Notes under the pieces: model-generated
The model's input: only the letters and a program-made list of their open reading frames with translations
Database searches by the model: none
Told to the model about the DNA's origin: nothing
Translations under genes and position numbers: made by a program
Shown here: positions 59,381 to 64,000 of the stretch, piece after piece
How positions within the stretch are numbered: position 1 is the stretch's first letter
Layout: each line of letters starts with the position of its first letter
Assembly: GCA_963931925.1 (NCBI GenBank)
Contig: OZ007574.1
Location: 30,670,413 to 30,734,412 of the forward strand
Origin: Onchidella celtica
Taxonomy: Eukaryota; Mollusca; Gastropoda; Systellommatophora; Onchidiidae
Direction: 5' to 3'
Length of the DNA stretch: 64,000 nucleotides

Positions 59381-59563
59381 TTAATCTACTGGTAATCTAG
59401 ATAGAGTGTCGGCCCATAGAGCGTCTCGCCCCCTGATGTTGCTGACTCGAAAGTTATATGGTTGCAGCGCCAGGTTCCGTCTAGTTACCCTCGCGTTCTT
59501 CTGGTCTTTAGTTCGCATCCAAGTTAGAGGTCGGTGGTCCGTCTCTAACACGAAGTTTCTCCC
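59381..59563 (-). pseudogene. RNase H C-terminal tail beyond a premature stop
   Basis: After the TAA at 59566-59564 the same frame continues for about 60 codons with clear RNase H features: ETDHRPLTW, a basic N-A-R-V-T-R-R segment, and a D-x-L-S-R-L end before two TAA codons at 59383. The stop therefore looks like a single substitution inside RNase H, not the natural end. Confidence 0.85.
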
Positions 59564-61033
59564 TTACAGATACGCCTGCAACTTACTAACGGCGAAAACT
59601 ATGGCCAGGCATTCCTTTTCAATTGTTGAGTAGTTCTTCTCCGCGGGTTTCAACTTTCTGCTAACATATACAACTGGATACTTCGTACCCTCGTCTTCTT
59701 GAAGTAGGCAGCCACTCACTCCAAGGTTAGATGCGTCTGTCTGGAGAATCAGTTCCTTGTTCCAGTCTGGCATCCGTAGTATCGGCTCGGAACTCAAACA
59801 AATTTTTAGGGCATTGAACGCGTTCTCCTGCGCGTGTCCCCACGCGAACTTTGTGCCCTGGGACTTCTTTGTGAGGTCTGACAACGGCGCCGAGATTGCA
59901 CTGTAATTTGGTACAAACTTCCGATAGTACCCCGTTAGCCCCAGGAAACTCCTCACTTGTGTCTTGGTCGTCGGTCGGTCACAGTCGACAATGGCTCGCA
60001 CCTTACTCTCCTGCGGTCTTACAGTCCCCTGTCCCAGCTTATGGCCTAAGTACTCGACTTCTGTCATCCCTATTAGCGTCTTGGTAGGTCTAGCTTTTAA
60101 ATTTGCCCGTCTCAGTCGCTCGAAGACATTCCGACAACGTTCCAAGTGGTCAGGCCAATTTGCACTGTGTATAAGACAGTCGTCTACCAATGCATCTACC
60201 CCTTCGCCAGCATCTTTTAATACTTTCCTCATGAGCCTGTTAAATGTGGCGGGGGATCCCTTCAACCCGAACGGCATGACCCTGTACTGGTATAGCCCAA
60301 ACGGTGTGGCGAACGCCGTCAGGTGTTTATCTTCCTCGGCCATCGGAACTTGATAAAAGCCCTTTGTCAAGTCCAGCTTGGTGAAATATTTTGCCTCCGC
60401 TAGATTGGAAATAATGGCTTCTACCTCAGGCATCGGTTCGGCGTCATCGGCAGTCACAACATTTAGCCGCCTGTAGTCGTTGCAGAAACGATGTTGACCA
60501 TCGGGCTTCTTAACTAATACAATTGGACTATTGTACGGGGACTCGGACGGTTCGATGACTCTGGCCGCAAGCATCTTGCCTACCTCAGCATTGACAGCTT
60601 CTCTAGTTGAGTACGGTAGTTGGTAGGGTCTTACCTTCACAGGTTTTTGATCTAGCAATGGGATTTTGTGCTTGATCAGGTCAGTGAGCCCCGGTACATC
60701 GGTAAATATATCTTTGTATTCTTCCATGAGCTCTTGCATCTGTTCTCTCTGATCCTGATCTAGCGTGTCCCCTAACTGTACATCCCTGTAGGTTTCGGTC
60801 TGTTCTAGCTTAGGCATGACTGTCTCCAGAGGCATCGAAGTCGCTTCCTCTCCTTCATCGGTCTCGTCAATTATAGCTGCAGCTATTGCCTCTGTGTTTT
60901 CCTGTTCGTCTTCCCTCTCAATATACTTCTTCAGCATATTCGCGTGATACAGTCGTCTCTTCCCCTTGACGTTCACCATGTAGTTCACTGACCCTCTCTG
61001 CTCTTCTACTTTGTAAGGCCCTTTCCAAGTCAT
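59564..61033 (-). CDS. Integrase tail-RT-RNase H frame of the Gmr1-like element
   Basis: 489 codons. It opens with the GPY/F module of the integrase C-terminus (WKGPY, residues 3-7), which belongs to the preceding frame's protein. RT follows: VLVKKPDGQHRFCNDYRRLN 173-191, motif A KLDLTKG 219-225 (Asp221), MPFGL 253-257, catalytic VDD 283-285, then LGL-x-GYYRKFVPNYS 364-378. RNase H starts near QTDAS (Asp433) and IEKECLA (471-477) and is cut by TAA after QAYL. Its ATG overlaps the stop of the upstream frame as ATGA, in the -1 frame. The frame stays open and keeps family residues upstream of that ATG, so the ATG is probably not a natural start. Confidence 0.9.
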   Translation of the reverse strand: MTWKGPYKVEEQRGSVNYMVNVKGKRRLYHANMLKKYIEREDEQENTEAIAAAIIDETDEGEEATSMPLETVMPKLEQTETYRDVQLGDTLDQDQREQMQELMEEYKDIFTDVPGLTDLIKHKIPLLDQKPVKVRPYQLPYSTREAVNAEVGKMLAARVIEPSESPYNSPIVLVKKPDGQHRFCNDYRRLNVVTADDAEPMPEVEAIISNLAEAKYFTKLDLTKGFYQVPMAEEDKHLTAFATPFGLYQYRVMPFGLKGSPATFNRLMRKVLKDAGEGVDALVDDCLIHSANWPDHLERCRNVFERLRRANLKARPTKTLIGMTEVEYLGHKLGQGTVRPQESKVRAIVDCDRPTTKTQVRSFLGLTGYYRKFVPNYSAISAPLSDLTKKSQGTKFAWGHAQENAFNALKICLSSEPILRMPDWNKELILQTDASNLGVSGCLLQEDEGTKYPVVYVSRKLKPAEKNYSTIEKECLAIVFAVSKLQAYL

Positions 61034-63846
61034 CTGTAGTTTCGATCCGTCACTTGGGAGAGTATGAGGACGGAATCGCCCACTTGGAATTTCCTCTGTT
61101 TGGCCCCCCTATCGTAGTATTTCTTCTGCCTGTGTTTTTCGACGCTGCTGTTCTCGGCTACGACTTTCATGGCATCCTCCAATCGTTCCCTCATATCTAC
61201 CACGTATTCGTACGATGACCTCGTTTCTGACTCCGCTTCCCCAGTCCACAGATTCTTCAGTATTGCAAGTGGTCCTCTCACAGGGTGACCGAACACTAGT
61301 TCAAACGGCGAAAAACCTGTACTGGCCTGTGGGGTTTCGCGATACGCGAACAGCAGTGGACACAACATTCTGTCCCAGTCCTTGGGTCTGTCATGAGCTA
61401 CTCGGCGAAGCATATTCTTCAGCACTCCGTTAAATCTTTCACACAGACCATTGGCCATCGCGTGGTAAGGCGAGCAGAATATCTGTTTCGTTTTGAGAAG
61501 TGCACTGACCTCTCTCATCAGCTCACCGGTAAACTGTGATCCCCTATCTGAAACTATTTCCTTTGGTATGCCTAACCGAGAAAATATTTCCATTAACGCT
61601 TCACTGACCTGCTCAGCTGATATCCCCCTTAAGGCTACGGCATCCGGGAAACGCGTGGCATAATCTACTAGCGTCAAAATATAACGCGATCTCCCATGTT
61701 CCGTACGCGGAAGTGGACCAACCAAATCTATGGCGACGCGCGAAAAGGGCGTGTCGATCAGGGGTGTCGGCACTAGGGGTACCTTTGTCACCCTACCTTT
61801 ATTGGATGTCCTTTGACACGCGTCACACGATCGACAGAAACGACCTACGTCCGCACCTATCCCAGGCCAAAAGAACGACTGCATTATTCTGTCCTGTGTG
61901 CGCGAAATTCCTAAGTGTCCCCCGAACACTCCTTCGTGAGCTATCTTCGTCAGCTCACTTCGGTACTGCTTAGGTACCAACAACTGCTCCACATCAGCAC
62001 GTCCAGCCCCGGCCTTCTTTACCCGATAGTAAATTCCCTTACTCTCCTTTATGTGAGTACCTACCTCAGCCGATTGCTCCAACGTGGCTCTCTCCCTTAA
62101 AACTCTCAAAGTTTCGTCCTCTCTCTGGGCCCGGGCTATCTCACCTGGTGTGAGTTCCCCTATCTTGGCCCCTACCCTTACCTCCTCCGTTGAGTTGCCC
62201 TTGGCCTCCTCATTATCTGTGGTCTGACTCACTTTCGCACTCGCATTCTCACACTCATGCTCTTCCTTGTCAATCTCCACCTTGCGAGATCGCGTGAGTA
62301 CCACACTTATCTTCTCAAGAGACGCCCCCTTTATGTTTCCTATAATCAAATCGGCCACTGGGTCTTCCACTACTAGCGCTTTGAGAAGCCCAGTATAAAA
62401 TGGGGTTTCTACCCACATTTCCGCGACAGGAGCAGACCTTCTCGTCCCGTCCATCAGGACATAACTCCTGTTCTTCCCAGTTAAGCTGTTAGGAGGCAGT
62501 TTGTCCCTTTTTATAATCGCACACGTGCATCCCGTGTCACGAAGGATAGTAATCTCTTTATCCCCTATCCTCCCCTTCTCCAAAAATGGAGCGGATAAAT
62601 CATTCTCCGGAACATCGTCTTCGGGCTCATGTTCTGTCGAACCTTCTAACTCAATACTCTTACCTTCCGTCTCCCAAGAAATGAAGGTCTGTGGCCCAAC
62701 ACTCTGCTCAGCCCCTGGTTGAGTATTCGCCCTGCCCGATGACTCCCACTGACTGTCATCGGCTTCCTCATCGCTGGTTAGTACGACTGCGGTCGTCTCT
62801 TTCTGTCTCTTCCTACAGAATCTCGCAATATGGAGAAGTGACCCACACACAAAACAACCACGCCCACTCTCACGCTGGGACTTACCTCGGTTGTCCTCGA
62901 CAGTGGCAGCAGCACCCTTCTTCGTCCTGCCCTGGTCACACTGCCTACTCAGGTGATTGGGAGAGCCACAGTTGAAGCATACCGGTTTACTCACTCCTAA
63001 ACCCTTACTTCTGCTCTCCTCAACCCTCTTACCTGACTTCTGCTGTTGCTCCAGCCCTCGCTTCGACTGATGAGCCTCACTATACAAGTCCGCCATCTCA
63101 ACTAACTCATGCACGGACTTGGGGTCCCTCTCTTTCAAATATATGGAAAGATTACAGTCGACAATCTTCAACATCTGCTCCCTGACTAACAGATCCGTAA
63201 TCCCTTCCATAGTTCTCTCTGCCTCTGAGAGGTCTACCCACCTCTCAAAATATCTCTGCAATCTCACGGACAGCTGCGTATAAGTTTCGTCCTTATCTAG
63301 ACGACTCTCCCTAAACTTACGCCTATAACCCTCTGCCGTGAGGTGATACTTCTTGAACAACACCTTCTTTACCTTCTCGTAATCCCTACTGTCTTCATCG
63401 CTGAGACCGGAATAAACATCTAACGCCCTGCCAGTTAACAATGCCCCTAACATGTCTGCCCAGGTGTCTTCTTCCCAATCATTTGCCTGCGCGAGCCTTT
63501 CAAATCTTTTCAAATACGAGTCGAGATCCTCGCGCGAGTCATCAAAAATGGCAATTTTAGGTACCTTCGGGGCAGCAGATTTTCCATTCCCTTTACCATT
63601 GTGACACCCGTTTTTGGCTAGTTCCCGTTCGCATTCCATTCTCTCCCTTTCAAATTGTCTTTCCTTCTCCTTTTCTTCTCGTTCGCGCTCCTTTTCTTCT
63701 CGTTCGATAGCCCTTTGTTCTCGGTTTTGGGCTTTCTCTTCGTCCCACCTAATTTTGAATTCCTCATCACTAATGCCTTCTTGTCTGGCAAGCTTCAGTG
63801 CGCCCAGATAGTCCATCAGCAATTGACCTGTAAACAAAGCTAACAA
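61030..63846 (-). CDS. Gag-protease-integrase polyprotein of the Gmr1-like element
   Basis: 938 codons counted from a TTG; the first ATG is codon 11 (63816-63814), a likelier start. Residues 38-76 are a highly charged Glu/Arg coiled-coil-like stretch. A capsid-like region spans about 97-265. Two CCHC zinc knuckles (C290, C293, H298, C303 and C331, C334, H339, C344) bind RNA. Protease follows with active-site DTG at 437-439 and an LIIG segment at 500-503. Integrase comes next: zinc-binding H637, H644, C674, C677, then catalytic D707, D767 and E803 with 35 residues between the last two, and part of the C-terminal domain. All catalytic residues are present. The frame ends in TGA inside the integrase C-terminal domain. 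Integrase joins the DNA copy to the genome; protease would cut the polyprotein. Confidence 0.92.
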   Translation of the reverse strand: MLALFTGQLLMDYLGALKLARQEGISDEEFKIRWDEEKAQNREQRAIEREEKEREREEKEKERQFERERMECERELAKNGCHNGKGNGKSAAPKVPKIAIFDDSREDLDSYLKRFERLAQANDWEEDTWADMLGALLTGRALDVYSGLSDEDSRDYEKVKKVLFKKYHLTAEGYRRKFRESRLDKDETYTQLSVRLQRYFERWVDLSEAERTMEGITDLLVREQMLKIVDCNLSIYLKERDPKSVHELVEMADLYSEAHQSKRGLEQQQKSGKRVEESRSKGLGVSKPVCFNCGSPNHLSRQCDQGRTKKGAAATVEDNRGKSQRESGRGCFVCGSLLHIARFCRKRQKETTAVVLTSDEEADDSQWESSGRANTQPGAEQSVGPQTFISWETEGKSIELEGSTEHEPEDDVPENDLSAPFLEKGRIGDKEITILRDTGCTCAIIKRDKLPPNSLTGKNRSYVLMDGTRRSAPVAEMWVETPFYTGLLKALVVEDPVADLIIGNIKGASLEKISVVLTRSRKVEIDKEEHECENASAKVSQTTDNEEAKGNSTEEVRVGAKIGELTPGEIARAQREDETLRVLRERATLEQSAEVGTHIKESKGIYYRVKKAGAGRADVEQLLVPKQYRSELTKIAHEGVFGGHLGISRTQDRIMQSFFWPGIGADVGRFCRSCDACQRTSNKGRVTKVPLVPTPLIDTPFSRVAIDLVGPLPRTEHGRSRYILTLVDYATRFPDAVALRGISAEQVSEALMEIFSRLGIPKEIVSDRGSQFTGELMREVSALLKTKQIFCSPYHAMANGLCERFNGVLKNMLRRVAHDRPKDWDRMLCPLLFAYRETPQASTGFSPFELVFGHPVRGPLAILKNLWTGEAESETRSSYEYVVDMRERLEDAMKVVAENSSVEKHRQKKYYDRGAKQRKFQVGDSVLILSQVTDRNYR

Positions 63847-64000
63847 TAAAGCGTGGATCGTAACTGTGAAGTTAACAACAATATTCCTGCAATAGCAAAC
63901 AACAATTTTCTCTGTGACAAAAGATAAAATTGAACAGTCAATGCACAGGTAAAATCAGAGCATGTCGCAGGCACTAAATGTCAATCTCTCTCACTCGCCT
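63847..64000 (-). other. Untranslated leader of the retrotransposon
   Basis: On the minus strand this lies between the missing 5' LTR and the first frame. No copy of the LTR end (GTTACA) and no primer-binding site can be identified here. A tttgtttacag acceptor-like string just before codon 11 might mark a splice site. Confidence 0.4.

Larger units (their letters stand above)
58694..64000 (-). mobile_element. Ty3/gypsy LTR retrotransposon with integrase before RT (Gmr1-like)
   Basis: On the minus strand, from 64000 downward: untranslated leader, a Gag-protease-integrase frame (63846-61030), an RT-RNase H frame (61033-59564, tail to 59381), polypurine tract, and 3' LTR (59329-58694). The 5' LTR and primer-binding site lie beyond the window. 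Normal Ty3/gypsy elements have integrase last. Integrase ahead of RT is the Ty1/copia order, and it is known in gypsy relatives of the Gmr1 group, first described in cod and other deuterostomes. The coding part is nearly intact, which suggests a young insertion. Two lesions are visible (see the two frames). Confidence 0.92.

Overview
This window is nuclear DNA of an invertebrate animal, plausibly a mollusc; that is inferred from style, not proven. It has A+T-rich non-coding DNA, many long microsatellites, tRNA-derived SINEs, hAT-type and other short inverted-repeat transposons, LINE 3' ends, and Ty3/gypsy elements whose closest described relatives by domain order are the Gmr1 group. There is no operon structure and no conserved host gene I can name. 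Nearly all convincing coding sequence belongs to retrotransposons.

Layout. 1-12.8 kb: SINE copies (985, 1426, 6868), a hAT-type MITE with a perfect 8-bp target duplication and a second transposon nested inside it (2288-2704), several inverted-repeat elements (4614, 5786, 11466), a small tandem array split by a MITE (9.2-10.1 kb), and dispersed repeats shared with distant parts of the window. 12.8-22 kb: degenerate tandem repeats near 14 kb, LINE 3' fragments (15.5 and 17.2 kb), a hAT-like element (18.6-19.3 kb) and a 0.5-kb compound GA array. 22.19-25.15 kb: a 5'-truncated Ty3/gypsy element with RT, RNase H and a 1.2-kb LTR. 25-38 kb: mostly non-coding, with a MITE at 25.6 kb and a possible three-exon host gene fragment at 30.36-30.83 kb. 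38.55-40.17 kb: a 5'-truncated LINE with an open reverse transcriptase frame of 488 codons and a C-terminal zinc finger. 40.3-41.3 kb: a 15-copy, 45-bp minisatellite that appears to have grown from the junction of a SINE and its target-site duplication. 41-58 kb: degenerate tandem repeats, SINEs, nested hAT elements, LINE tails and microsatellites. 58.69-64.0 kb (minus strand): most of an LTR retrotransposon with order Gag-protease-integrase-reverse transcriptase-RNase H; its 5' LTR lies beyond the window.

How the parts relate. Most of the window can be read as layers of transposition. A SINE sits in a hAT element at 45 kb, a small inverted-repeat transposon sits in a hAT MITE at 2.4 kb, a MITE sits in a tandem array at 9.7 kb, and a promoter-like repeat sits in a hAT element at 18.8 kb. 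The SINEs share one tRNA-like head and body but carry two unrelated 3' tails. Both gypsy elements end in RNase H with no integrase after it. In the complete one the integrase is clearly placed before RT.
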